A stretch of 64,000 bases of DNA from Xanthobacteraceae bacterium. GTDB taxonomy: Bacteria > Pseudomonadota > Alphaproteobacteria > Rhizobiales > Xanthobacteraceae. This document shows, piece by piece, positions 9,512 through 17,239 of this stretch. A program made the translations under genes and the position numbers. The notes beneath the pieces are model-generated. The model was not told the DNA's origin. It ran no database searches and was given only the letters and a program-made list of their open reading frames with translations. Each line of letters starts with the position of its first letter. Within the stretch, counting starts at the first letter, position 1. The DNA lies in NCBI GenBank assembly GCA_019746355.1, contig JAIESC010000123.1, positions 1 through 64,000 on the forward strand, in the 5' to 3' direction.

Positions 9512-9728
9512 TAGTTCGCGCTCTCAGTGCAAGGGTGGGGAAGGCATGAGCGGCCGACCGCGTGATACCGCGTCCGGCGCCCATAGCCGGCTGCCGACAT
9601 CGCGGGAATTGGATGACCGGAACCATGGATCATCCCGCGCGATGGCTGGCGCGGCTGCTCAATCATTGAGGGGCGGAATGCGCTGATAAACAACAATATT
9701 CTTCTCATTTCGTCCTCAATGGCGAATT

Positions 9729-9745
9729 ATGGAAATCATTTTCAT
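9729..9745. promoter_or_regulatory. Second IclR-type palindrome and predicted folD promoter region
   Basis: ATGGAAA-TCA-TTTTCAT repeats the glyA-iclR operator with one arm mismatch and the same 3-nt spacer. On the minus strand a TTGACA -35 lies at 9767-9762, so the palindrome overlaps the expected -10 region. A second small palindrome, GAATA-ATG-TATTC, lies at 9773-9785 just upstream of the -35. Confidence 0.5.
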
Positions 9746-9785
9746 TTCATCCAGATCGTCTTGTCAACCGTGGAATAATGTATTC

Positions 9786-10064
9786 ACGACTACTGCAACT
9801 GCGTTGATGGGTTATCCGGAAACTGGAATCCCCTTCAAACCTGGCCCTCGGGGGCGATGGTCGGTGAAGCGCCACATCTGACGATGCATCCAGGCGCTCT
9901 GCTGTGTTTCCAGCGGGCAGGCGTTCAACAACACGAAAGCGCTTGAGATTTTAAAGCACTTGGGATTTTTCGGAGCCTACCGGGTCCTTAGAGCGAGGCT
10001 CGGCTAAATGCGGCCGGAACCCTGTCGATACGGCTCTGCCCGGGCATCCTGAGATTGGAATCAA
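9786..10064. other. Intergenic stretch, no gene recognised
   Basis: Together with the folD upstream region this forms a gap of about 550 nt between folD and the LOG-family gene. I see no conserved protein fragment, RNA fold or repeat in it beyond the folD regulatory sites. Confidence 0.4.
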
Positions 10065-10631
10065 TCACATCCACTTCGGGATGGTGATCGGCGTAAAATC
10101 GCTCATGCGATTGAGCAGCGCCGCCGGATCCGAATCCACGATCACCATGTCCTTCTGCTGCGGCGGCAGGAATTTCTGTGCGATCATGTTCTGCACAAAG
10201 CGCAGAAGGTCATCGTAAAAGCCGTTGACGTTGTAGAGCCCGATCGGCTTCTTGTGTCCTTCGAACTGCGCGTCGACCCACATCTCGAACAGTTCTTCCA
10301 CCGTGCCTATGCCTCCCGGCATGGCGATAAATCCGTCCGAAACCTCGGCCATACGGATTTTCCGGACTGAACGCGTCGCGACGATCTCGGTGGTCGTCAG
10401 GTTTGCGTGTTGCTGCGCTTTGTCCACCAGCGCGCGCGGAATGATGCCGTGCGCTTCGCCGCCATTCTCCAGGAGCGTGTCGGCGACGATCTTCATCAGG
10501 CCCTTGTTTGTGCCGCCGTAGACGAGTGCAATTTTCTGCTGGGCAAAGGCCCGCCCCAAAGCGATAGCACCTTCGCGATAGACGTCCGACAAGCCAAAAT
10601 TCGAGCCGCAGAAGACCGCGATCTTTTTCAT
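10065..10631 (-). CDS. LOG family (TIGR00730) nucleotide 5'-monophosphate phosphoribohydrolase
   Basis: The 188-aa protein carries the LOG hallmark PGGIGTVEE (105-113) and an N-terminal Rossmann-like start, VFCGSNFG. Known LOG enzymes release the base from (cytokinin or purine) riboside 5'-monophosphates. It follows the HpxW-like gene by 21 nt and appears to be the last gene of a four-gene operon starting with the ring-opening amidohydrolase. That placement is unusual for a LOG gene. It could mean that a nucleotide-derived base feeds the pathway, or it could be simple hitch-hiking. Confidence 0.85.
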   Translation of the reverse strand: MKKIAVFCGSNFGLSDVYREGAIALGRAFAQQKIALVYGGTNKGLMKIVADTLLENGGEAHGIIPRALVDKAQQHANLTTTEIVATRSVRKIRMAEVSDGFIAMPGGIGTVEELFEMWVDAQFEGHKKPIGLYNVNGFYDDLLRFVQNMIAQKFLPPQQKDMVIVDSDPAALLNRMSDFTPITIPKWM

Positions 10632-10652
10632 CGTCAGAGACGCTTCCGTACT

Positions 10653-12242
10653 TCAGTACCCAGCAGCGGCACCGTCGCTTCGTGGATCCGTCGCCCCCTC
10701 AAACATTCGGTCCGCATGGCGGATGACGGCGCCAGCATGCCCGACGACCTCGTCGAACTCGCCGATCATCTCGACATTGTGCCCAGCCTTTTTCAAGGAC
10801 GCCACAAGATTTGGATCGAACCTCGATTCGAGCTTGAGCGTCGTGCTTTCGGCGCCCCAGGTGCGGCCAAGCAGCCAGCGCGGTGCAGTGATCGCCGCCT
10901 GAATGTCCTGGCCGAACAAGACATGGCGCGTGAACAACGCAGCCTGTGTCTGCGGCTGACCTTCTCCGCCCATCGTCCCGTAAACCATCGTGCGGCCATC
11001 TGTGAGCAGCGCAAGAGCGGGGTTGAGCGTGTGAAACGGAAATTTCCCGGGCTTCAGCCCGTTCACCGCATTGGGATCGAGCGAGAAGCTGTAGCCGCGG
11101 TTCTGCCAAACGATGCCGGTGTCTTCGAGTACGACGCCCGAACCGAACTCCCAGTAGACGCTCTGGATGAAGCTCACCGCGACGCCGTTCTGGTCGATCG
11201 CGCCCATCCAAATCGTGTCGCCCTGCTTTGATGGCACAGGCCACGGGAGTGCCTGACGCGGATCGACGCGCTTCGCCAGAACATCGAGTTGCTCGTTGGA
11301 GAGCAGTATGGACGGATCGATTGTCATGGCGGCGCGATCCGCGATTTCGCGGTTGCGGACGATGAATGCCTGCTTCGTCGCCTCGACCAGGCCGTGGACA
11401 TGATCGAAACCGTTGGGCTTTTTCACGCCGAGACGCTCGAAAACTCCGAGGATTGTTAGCGATGAGATGCCCTGCGTCGGGGGGCCGACATTGTAAACAT
11501 CGCCCTGTGACGTGGACAGCCGGTGAGGCCGCTCCTGGCGAGCGCGATAAGCGTTCAAATCCGCAGCGGTGATCGGGCTGCCGGCGCGTTCAAGATCGCG
11601 CGCAATGCGTCGGGAAAGTTCACCGCGGTAGAAGCTGTCGACGCCATCGCTCGCCAATTGCTGCAATGTTGCCGCGAGACGAGGCTGCTTGAAGATATCG
11701 CCGGTCTTCGGCACTGCTCCGCCTGGAGCGAACGCGTCAGAGAATCCTGAAACCCCTTTCAAATCGCCGAGTTTTGCCGCCGTCAGGACGGACTGGCTGT
11801 GCGATACAGGGAAGCCGTCGCGCGCGTAATCGATCGCATCGCCGAGAAGACGCGCCAGCGCAATCTTGCCGCCGATCGAGGCGCTGATTTCAAGCGCTTG
11901 GGCCCATCCGCCAATGGTGCCGGCGACCGTGTTGGCGCCGAGGGGGCCGCGTGCGGGAATGGCGTCCAAATTCTGCCGGCGATAGAAATCACAATTCACC
12001 TGCGCGCCAGCGGCGCCGCAGGCCATGATGGCGACAGGTTCGCGACCGGGAACGTGGATGATCCAGAACCCGTCGCCGCCGATGGCATTCATGTGCGGGT
12101 AGACCACCGCGATTGTTGCCGCGGCGGCTACCATTGCTTCGATCGCATTGCCCCCCTCTTGCAGCACAGACAAACCCGTCTGTGTTGCAAGCTGGTGGGG
12201 CGCAGTCACCATGCCGCGAGGCGCACGAACCGATCGGAGCAT
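10653..12242 (-). CDS. Ntn-hydrolase of the gamma-glutamyltransferase family, oxamate amidohydrolase (HpxW)-like
   Basis: This 529-aa protein has the GGT fold signature: an N-terminal large-chain region (MVTAPHQLAT, GGNAIEA, IGGDGFW) and a small-chain start at the autoprocessing/catalytic Thr343 in KQGDTIWMG. The later NPALAL and GGEGQPQTQ segments also fit. There is no signal peptide, unlike periplasmic GGTs. Klebsiella HpxW, which hydrolyses oxamate to oxalate and ammonia, belongs to this family and is of similar size and cytoplasmic. Neighbouring AllF/AllG/AllH-like proteins, whose E. coli counterparts produce oxamate, make that role attractive. The specificity is inferred from context; another omega-amide or gamma-glutamyl amide is possible. 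Confidence 0.8.
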   Translation of the reverse strand: MLRSVRAPRGMVTAPHQLATQTGLSVLQEGGNAIEAMVAAAATIAVVYPHMNAIGGDGFWIIHVPGREPVAIMACGAAGAQVNCDFYRRQNLDAIPARGPLGANTVAGTIGGWAQALEISASIGGKIALARLLGDAIDYARDGFPVSHSQSVLTAAKLGDLKGVSGFSDAFAPGGAVPKTGDIFKQPRLAATLQQLASDGVDSFYRGELSRRIARDLERAGSPITAADLNAYRARQERPHRLSTSQGDVYNVGPPTQGISSLTILGVFERLGVKKPNGFDHVHGLVEATKQAFIVRNREIADRAAMTIDPSILLSNEQLDVLAKRVDPRQALPWPVPSKQGDTIWMGAIDQNGVAVSFIQSVYWEFGSGVVLEDTGIVWQNRGYSFSLDPNAVNGLKPGKFPFHTLNPALALLTDGRTMVYGTMGGEGQPQTQAALFTRHVLFGQDIQAAITAPRWLLGRTWGAESTTLKLESRFDPNLVASLKKAGHNVEMIGEFDEVVGHAGAVIRHADRMFEGATDPRSDGAAAGY

Positions 12243-12268
12243 GGGTCAATCCCTCGTTCGAGTGTGGT

Positions 12269-12691
12269 TCAGTCGAACGACTTAGCGTTTTCGATCGCTG
12301 CCAGACCGGCTTTGGCGACCTCCAGGTCTTCCTCACCGGTCTGCGAACCGACGCCGATCCCGCCGATGGTGAAACCGTCGACGATCACGGGGACGCCACC
12401 CTTGAGATTGACGAGGCGGCCCGATGTCGCATGAGCAAGCCGGAATTCCAGATCGCCCTGGATGCCACCGGTCGGTCCGCGGCTCGAGGCAGCTGTCGCA
12501 GCCTTTCGAATTGCGGACTCGATGCTCAGGATCTTGCCGCCATCCATGCGCATGAAGGCCAGCAGGTTGCCACCGTCGTCGACGACGGCAATGCATTGCG
12601 GCTTCTTCATCTCATTGGCCTTTTTGACGGCCGCTTCGATGATCTTCTGTGCGCCGGCGTGGGTGAGGCGCAGATGCTTCTCAACGTTCAT
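12269..12691 (-). CDS. GlcG/HbpS family (DUF336) protein
   Basis: The 140-aa protein shows the DUF336 pattern AVVDDGGNLLAFMRMDG (about 35-51), followed by RKAATAA and the glycine-rich GGIGVGSQTGEEDLEVAKAG near the C terminus. Members such as GlcG and HbpS occur beside catabolic enzymes and bind small ligands or haem; a general biochemical role is not settled. It lies 23 nt after the ring-opening amidohydrolase and 26 nt before the HpxW-like gene, so it is surely co-transcribed. No signal peptide is seen. Confidence 0.85.
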   Translation of the reverse strand: MNVEKHLRLTHAGAQKIIEAAVKKANEMKKPQCIAVVDDGGNLLAFMRMDGGKILSIESAIRKAATAASSRGPTGGIQGDLEFRLAHATSGRLVNLKGGVPVIVDGFTIGGIGVGSQTGEEDLEVAKAGLAAIENAKSFD

Positions 12692-12714
12692 GTCGATGTC
12701 CTTGCTTTACAGAC

Positions 12715-13815
12715 TTACGGCTTCGCTTCGGCAATGACGCAAACCAGGTTGGCGCCGGGAGGGCCCTGGTGCTCTGCTCCCGCCGATGCAAGGAACATGG
12801 TGTCGCCAACGATCGAGGCGACGATCGCGTGCGCGACGGCCTTGGCCTGAATGCCGGCGAACGGCGCCAGGAAGTCCGAATGCAGGACGTGCCGCTTGCC
12901 GCGCACGTTCGTGACGTAGTCGGCTCCCGCATTCACAAGAACCGCGGCAATGCGCTTGCGGTCCGCCTCGTTCACGGCTCCGTCAGTCATTCCCAGTCCG
13001 GCCTGTGCGAAGGCCTTGCGGGCGCCAGCGATATCGAGCTGGTCCTGCATCACGCCGCGCGACGCAACCAGCTTGCCCGGCGCGCCTTCGACGTTGCCGA
13101 TGACAAGAACGCGGCACGCGACCTGCTCGCCGCCCGCCGACGTCGAGGCAACGGAGGAGTACAAAGACTTCTCTACGTTGATCACGCCGTCCTTGAGCTT
13201 GCTGCGCTCCACTTCGCCCGTCGCAACCGCGACGCCGAGCGCACAGGCGCCCTTGGCGAGGGACGAAGCAACAACCGGATTCGAGTTGACGACCTTCTGG
13301 CCGCGCTTCTCGGCGTCAGCGATGCGGGCCGGCGTCATCGCCGGGCATTTGATCTCGACGCATTCGACCTGCGACGGATCCGTGATCCCCGCGGCCTTCA
13401 TCGCCTCGCGCACGGCATCGGCGCAGAGATCGACCTGCACCATCGTGCCATATTCCTCAGGCTTGAGCTCGCGCGAGCTGGCAACACCCAGCACCAGACG
13501 CTTGCCCTTGCCCGGTGTTCCGCCGGGTTGGCGGATGAAGAGATAGATGTGTGGCGACATGATACCGCCGACTCCACCAATCATCATCATCGGGATTTTC
13601 GCGAAGACCTCTTTGCGCGAAATTCCGAGTTTTTCCGAAAGCAGAACTTCCATCGCGAGAGTCGCATATCCGCGGGCGTAAGGATCGCCTTCGGTCTGCG
13701 CCATGATCGCAATGATGTGAGCCGGATCGACCTGCTTGCTGTCGAACAGCGCCGCGACCTGGGATACATCTCCCGGCGAACTCATCGGCACGCCGACAAC
13801 TCTGGATTCGAACAT
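12715..13815 (-). CDS. Ring-opening amidohydrolase (cyanuric acid amidohydrolase/barbiturase family), atypical active site
   Basis: The 366-aa protein has the three-repeat AtzD/barbiturase architecture and length. Repeat 2 keeps its Lys-Ser pair, K156 in VEIKCPAMT and S226 in VASTSAGGE. Repeat 3 keeps SAGAEHQGP (S344). Repeat 1 does not: the lysine of the GKTEG motif is Q40 (AQTEGD), and the serine of the SGGTEG motif is I79 (IGGVGG). In AtzD each repeat contributes a Ser/Lys pair around a three-fold symmetric ring. Loss of one suggests a less symmetric substrate than cyanuric acid, such as a pyrimidine-dione or imidazolidine-trione. It is first in an operon divergent from the FdrA module. 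Confidence 0.85.
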   Translation of the reverse strand: MFESRVVGVPMSSPGDVSQVAALFDSKQVDPAHIIAIMAQTEGDPYARGYATLAMEVLLSEKLGISRKEVFAKIPMMMIGGVGGIMSPHIYLFIRQPGGTPGKGKRLVLGVASSRELKPEEYGTMVQVDLCADAVREAMKAAGITDPSQVECVEIKCPAMTPARIADAEKRGQKVVNSNPVVASSLAKGACALGVAVATGEVERSKLKDGVINVEKSLYSSVASTSAGGEQVACRVLVIGNVEGAPGKLVASRGVMQDQLDIAGARKAFAQAGLGMTDGAVNEADRKRIAAVLVNAGADYVTNVRGKRHVLHSDFLAPFAGIQAKAVAHAIVASIVGDTMFLASAGAEHQGPPGANLVCVIAEAKP

Positions 13816-13868
13816 TGTATTTACTCCTCCGGGGTGCTTGTTTGAGGCTGTTTTTGCAGCCTCCCCAA

Positions 13869-13940
13869 GGTAAATCGGTCGGCTCCAACCTTGTCAAGAT
13901 AATTTCGAAAATCCGTTTGATTTAAGAGATTGCACGGATT
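13869..13940. promoter_or_regulatory. Divergent control region between the amidohydrolase and FdrA operons
   Basis: For the minus-strand operon, TTGACA (13897-13892) and TTTACC (13874-13869) are spaced 17 nt apart. Directly upstream of that -35 lies AATTTCGAAA (13901-13910). Its reverse complement recurs at 18291-18300 in the other divergent promoter of the module. An inverted repeat AATCCGT/ACGGATT (13910-13916 and 13934-13940) lies between the two transcription directions. The local FadR-type regulator is a candidate binder. Confidence 0.42.
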
Positions 13941-13974
13941 ATCGTAAAACGAAGAACTCGAAGGAAGAGTGCAA

Positions 13975-14163
13975 ATGAGCTCATCGCAAACCACCGAAGT
14001 TGACAAGTTGCTGCAGTCCGAGGTCCGCGTGGTCAATATCGGCCTGCGCGAATTCGCGCGCGATCTGAAGAGCTGTCAGATTCCATACGTTCACGTCGAT
14101 TGGTCGCCGCCGGCTGTCACCAATCCGAAAATCGCGAGCCTTCTCGCCAAGCTCGGCGGATAA
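13975..14163 (+). CDS. Stand-alone FdrA C-terminal domain protein (split AllF)
   Basis: This 62-aa protein contains VVNIGLREFARDL and PYVHVDWSPPA. These correspond to the extreme C-terminal domain of full-length FdrA/AllF proteins (pattern INxGLxxFAxxL, then VxVDWxPPA). The FdrA encoded at 15433-16935 stops just before this region, so the domain is supplied separately. The start is the ATG after GGAAGAG. It is 1 nt upstream of allG and begins the operon. In E. coli AllF, AllG and AllH together form oxamate carbamoyltransferase; this polypeptide should be a fourth subunit of a homologous complex. Confidence 0.85.
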   Translation: MSSSQTTEVDKLLQSEVRVVNIGLREFARDLKSCQIPYVHVDWSPPAVTNPKIASLLAKLGG

Positions 14164-14164
14164 G

Positions 14165-15430
14165 ATGTCGAAAGCTGAAAATCTGACCGACAAAATCACA
14201 AGGGCCAACCAAGAGGCCCATCGGCGCATCGCGCGAAGCGAGCCTGTCCTCGTCGACGTGAAGCTCGCGAAAGACGCGATCCCTCACCTCGCTGATCGCA
14301 CCGTGCTGCATGCCGGCCCCCCGATCACCTGGGACCGGATGTGCGGACCGATGCGCGGCGCAGTCGCCGGAGCCATCGTCTTTGAAGGCTGGGCAAAGAA
14401 TCTCGACGACGCGACGAAGCTCGCGGCATCGGGCGAAATCAAGTTCGAGCCGAACCATCACTACAATGGCGTCGGGCCGATGACCGGCATGACGACCCGC
14501 AACATGGCCGTGCTTGTCGTTGAGAACCGCGCTTTCGGAAATTTCTCGTTCTGTACCGTCAATGAAGGCATGGGCAACGTCATGCGCTTCGGCGGCAACG
14601 ATCAGGAAGTCGTCGATCGCTTGAAATGGATTGCCAATGTTGCCGGCCCGGCGCTCGGCGCCGCGATCCGCCAGCGCAAAGGCATTCCGCTGAAGAACAT
14701 CATCGCCCGCGGCCTTTCGATGGGCGACGAAATGCACATGCGCAATGCGGCCTGCACCGGTCTTATTATCCGCGAGCTTGCCGCCGACCTTGCCGAGACG
14801 GCCCAGACCGATCTTGGCAGGATCATGCGTTTCATGTCCGGCAACGACATGTTCTTCCTGAACATTGTAATGGCGATGGGCAAGGCGATGGCCGACGCCG
14901 CGCACGGGATCGAGCATTCGACCGTCGTGACGACCATGGCGCGGAACGGCACTGATTTCGGAATCCGTCTCAGTTCAACCGGCGACCATTGGTTCACAGG
15001 TCCTGCGCAGATGGCGCAGGGCATGCTGTTCGCAGGTTTCACGGAGGAAGACGGAAATCCCGACATCGGCGATTCCTGCATCACCGAAACGGTCGGCCTT
15101 GGCGGTTTTGCCATGGCGGCGTCACCGGCTGTTGTCGGCTTTCTCGGTGCAGGCTCACTCAACGATGCGATCGCTCACACGAAGAGCATGACCGAGATTA
15201 CGGTCGGGCCCAATCCTGAGTGGACGCTACCGACACTGAGCATGATGGGCGTCCCGACCGGCATCGATATCCGCAAGGTGCTGTCGACCGGGCTTCTTCC
15301 CGTCATCAACACCGCAATCACCAACAAACGGCCAGGCAAGGGGCAGATCGGCGCGGGTGTCGTCTATCCGCCGCTCGTCTGCTTCGAGCAGGCCCTGCTG
15401 AAGTTCGGCGAAATGAATGGAGCACTTTGA
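14165..15430 (+). CDS. DUF1116 protein, AllG-like carbamoyltransferase subunit (copy 1)
   Basis: The 421-aa protein matches YlbE/AllG (DUF1116) end to end: PPITWDRMCGPMRGA, FEGWAKN, NHHYNGVGPMTGMT, VNEGMGNVMRFGGND, GLSMGDEMHMRN and GTDFGIRLS. In E. coli AllG acts with AllF and AllH in oxamate carbamoyltransferase, which phosphorolyses oxalurate to oxamate and carbamoyl phosphate. It is sandwiched with 1-2 nt gaps between the small FdrA-domain gene and fdrA, so the three are made together. A second DUF1116 gene lies at 18423-19673. The binding site for the ureido acid is not identifiable from motifs. Confidence 0.88.
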   Translation: MSKAENLTDKITRANQEAHRRIARSEPVLVDVKLAKDAIPHLADRTVLHAGPPITWDRMCGPMRGAVAGAIVFEGWAKNLDDATKLAASGEIKFEPNHHYNGVGPMTGMTTRNMAVLVVENRAFGNFSFCTVNEGMGNVMRFGGNDQEVVDRLKWIANVAGPALGAAIRQRKGIPLKNIIARGLSMGDEMHMRNAACTGLIIRELAADLAETAQTDLGRIMRFMSGNDMFFLNIVMAMGKAMADAAHGIEHSTVVTTMARNGTDFGIRLSSTGDHWFTGPAQMAQGMLFAGFTEEDGNPDIGDSCITETVGLGGFAMAASPAVVGFLGAGSLNDAIAHTKSMTEITVGPNPEWTLPTLSMMGVPTGIDIRKVLSTGLLPVINTAITNKRPGKGQIGAGVVYPPLVCFEQALLKFGEMNGAL

Positions 15431-15432
15431 GT

Positions 15433-16935
15433 ATGACCACTCTCGTCAATAGAGTTCGCCGCACGTTCTACATGGACTCGGTCGCGCTGATGCGGATTTC
15501 CCGCACGATTTCGTCTCAGCCCGGCGTTCAGACGGCGGCCCTCATGATCGGCTCCGCCACCAACAAGAAACTAATGCAAGGCGCGGGCCTGCTCAACAAC
15601 GATGGCGACAGTGCCGGCGCGAACGATCTCGTTCTTGCCGTGCGCGCCGACGACGAGAAAAGCGCACTCGACGCCATCAAGGAGGCGGAGACGCTTCTTG
15701 ATGCGCCGACGACGTCGGGCGGCGACGGGGATGAATGGCATCCGAAGACGATCGACACTGCGTTGCAGCAGCTCCCTGGCGTCAACGTGGCGCTGATCTC
15801 GGTGCCAGGCGAATTCGCCGCGGCCGAAGCGCGTCGCGCGCTCGATCGCGGGCTGCATGTGATGATGTTCAGCGACAACGTTCCGGTCGAGGACGAGGTC
15901 GCGCTCAAGCAGGAAGCGAAACGCCGCGGCCTGTTGATGATGGGTCCGGACTGCGGCACGGCGATTATCGGCGGGGTGCCGCTGGCATTCGCCAACGTCA
16001 TCGCGCGTGGCGACGTCGGCATTGTCGGCGCCTCGGGAACCGGGCTGCAGGAAGTTTCAACTTTGCTTGCCCGCAACGGAAAAGGCGTTTCGCATGCGAT
16101 CGGTGTCGGTGGACGCGATCTCAAGCAGGCAGTCGGCGGAATCACGACTTTGATGGCGATCGATGCACTCGATCGCGATCCTGGCACGCAACAGATCGTG
16201 CTGATCTCGAAACCGCCGGAGCCTTCGGTAGCGAAGACGATTCTTGATCGCGTCGGGCAGAGCAAAAAGAAATTCGCAATCTGCTTCATCGGTGCCGAGG
16301 ACATGTCGGTGCCGGCGAACGCGACACTTTCGTCGGAGCTCCGTTCGACCGCCGAGAGCGCGCTGGGCGGCAAGAAAATTGCGTGGGCAGGCTCGGCGCC
16401 CCGGGCGGCCGATATTGCCAAGACCGCCAAAGGCGGCCGCAAGCGCGTCAAGGGGCTTTTCTCCGGAGGCACATTGTGCGCCGAAGCGCAGGTCTTCTTC
16501 CGCAAGGCCGGTGTGCCCGTCGCATCGAACGTGCCGATCCCTGGTGTCGGCAAGCCGAGCGGATCTGATAAGCACGTTCTCCTCGATCTCGGTGACGACG
16601 AATACACGGTCGGGCGACCGCACCCGATGATCGATCCGACGCTGCGCAATCAGATGTTCGGCGAAGCCATGAAGGATGGGGAAACCGCGATCATCCTCTT
16701 TGACGTCGTGATCGGATACGGAGCCAATTCCGACCCGGCTGGTGATCTCGTTGCGCAGCTACCCGCGGCAAATGCCCGTGATGTGATCCTCATCGCCTCG
16801 GTGTGCGGCACAGAGCAGGACCCGCAAGGCTATTCTCGCCAAGTGCAACTGCTGAAGGATGCAGGTGTCATCGTTGCGCCCTCGAACGCCCATGCGGCCG
16901 AGCTGGCAATCGAGGTGCTTGGTAAAATTTCCTGA
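15433..16935 (+). CDS. FdrA/AllF-like acyl-CoA synthetase-fold carbamoyltransferase subunit, lacking its C-terminal domain
   Basis: This 500-aa protein has the FdrA pattern: an N-terminal small domain, ALISVPGEFAAAEARRAL, MMFSDNVPVEDE, MGPDCGTAIIGG, a succinyl-CoA-synthetase-like Rossmann motif GIVGASGTGLQE, GVGGRDL, FSGGTLCAEAQ and TVGRPHPMIDPTLRNQ. It ends at ELAIEVLGKIS, where full-length FdrA proteins continue into an INxGLxxF domain; that domain is encoded at 13975-14163. The ATG at 15433, 2 nt after the allG stop, was chosen; a TTG 6 nt earlier overlaps that stop. A long hairpin follows the stop codon. The role is inferred from E. coli AllF. Confidence 0.88.
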   Translation: MTTLVNRVRRTFYMDSVALMRISRTISSQPGVQTAALMIGSATNKKLMQGAGLLNNDGDSAGANDLVLAVRADDEKSALDAIKEAETLLDAPTTSGGDGDEWHPKTIDTALQQLPGVNVALISVPGEFAAAEARRALDRGLHVMMFSDNVPVEDEVALKQEAKRRGLLMMGPDCGTAIIGGVPLAFANVIARGDVGIVGASGTGLQEVSTLLARNGKGVSHAIGVGGRDLKQAVGGITTLMAIDALDRDPGTQQIVLISKPPEPSVAKTILDRVGQSKKKFAICFIGAEDMSVPANATLSSELRSTAESALGGKKIAWAGSAPRAADIAKTAKGGRKRVKGLFSGGTLCAEAQVFFRKAGVPVASNVPIPGVGKPSGSDKHVLLDLGDDEYTVGRPHPMIDPTLRNQMFGEAMKDGETAIILFDVVIGYGANSDPAGDLVAQLPAANARDVILIASVCGTEQDPQGYSRQVQLLKDAGVIVAPSNAHAAELAIEVLGKIS

Positions 16936-16945
16936 GAAAATCTAA

Positions 16946-16980
16946 AGTTGATGCGGCGGGTATCTCCCGCCGCATCAACT
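16946..16980 (+). terminator. Long hairpin after fdrA
   Basis: A perfect 15-bp stem (16946-16960 with 16966-16980) encloses a 5-nt loop and has a GCGGCGGG core. A strong T-run is lacking, so it may act as a terminator or as a 3'-end stabiliser. A shorter copy of the same hairpin occurs 240 nt downstream. Confidence 0.6.
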
Positions 16981-16982
16981 GA

Positions 16983-17180
16983 TCGATTTGATTGTCCAGT
17001 TACCGCGGCTCTTGCCTGCGATCTGATCCTCATCGCCTCGGTGTGCGTGGCACAGAGCGGGACGCGCAAGGCATTCTCGCCAGGCGCAGCTGCTGAAGGA
17101 CGCAGATATCATTGTTGCGTCCTTGAACGCCCGTGTGGCCGAGTTGGCCGTAGAGGCGCTTGGTAAAATTTCCTGAGAAA
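16983..17180 (+). pseudogene. Decayed tandem duplicate of the 3' end of fdrA
   Basis: Sequence from roughly 16983 through the TGA at 17173-17175 repeats the last ~190 nt of fdrA (from about 16742), including CTCATCGCCTCGGTGTGCG and TTGGTAAAATTTCCTGAGAAA. Small insertions and deletions (GTGTGCGTGGCAC against GTGTGCGGCAC) break the frame. The duplicate carries the following hairpin with it. It is the relic of a second fdrA copy after tandem duplication, or of a slipped partial duplication. Confidence 0.85.
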
Positions 17181-17183
17181 ATC

Positions 17184-17226
17184 CAAAAAAATGCGGCGGG
17201 CATCTCCCGCCGCATCTATTTTTCGC
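17184..17226. terminator. Bidirectional rho-independent terminator between fdrA and carbamate kinase
   Basis: A 10-bp stem (ATGCGGCGGG 17191-17200, CCCGCCGCAT 17206-17215) is preceded by a run of A (17185-17191) and followed by CTATTTTT. It can therefore terminate both the plus-strand fdrA operon and the minus-strand carbamate kinase. Confidence 0.75.
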
Positions 17227-17239
17227 CGCTGTTGCCGCT

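Noticed and set aside
12715..13815. Assignment as cyanuric acid amidohydrolase (AtzD/TrzD)
   Set aside because: The Ser-Lys pair of the first repeat is missing and no biuret or allophanate hydrolase is nearby.
12769..13845. 358-aa frame antisense to the ring-opening amidohydrolase
   Set aside because: Shadow of a well-supported enzyme gene.
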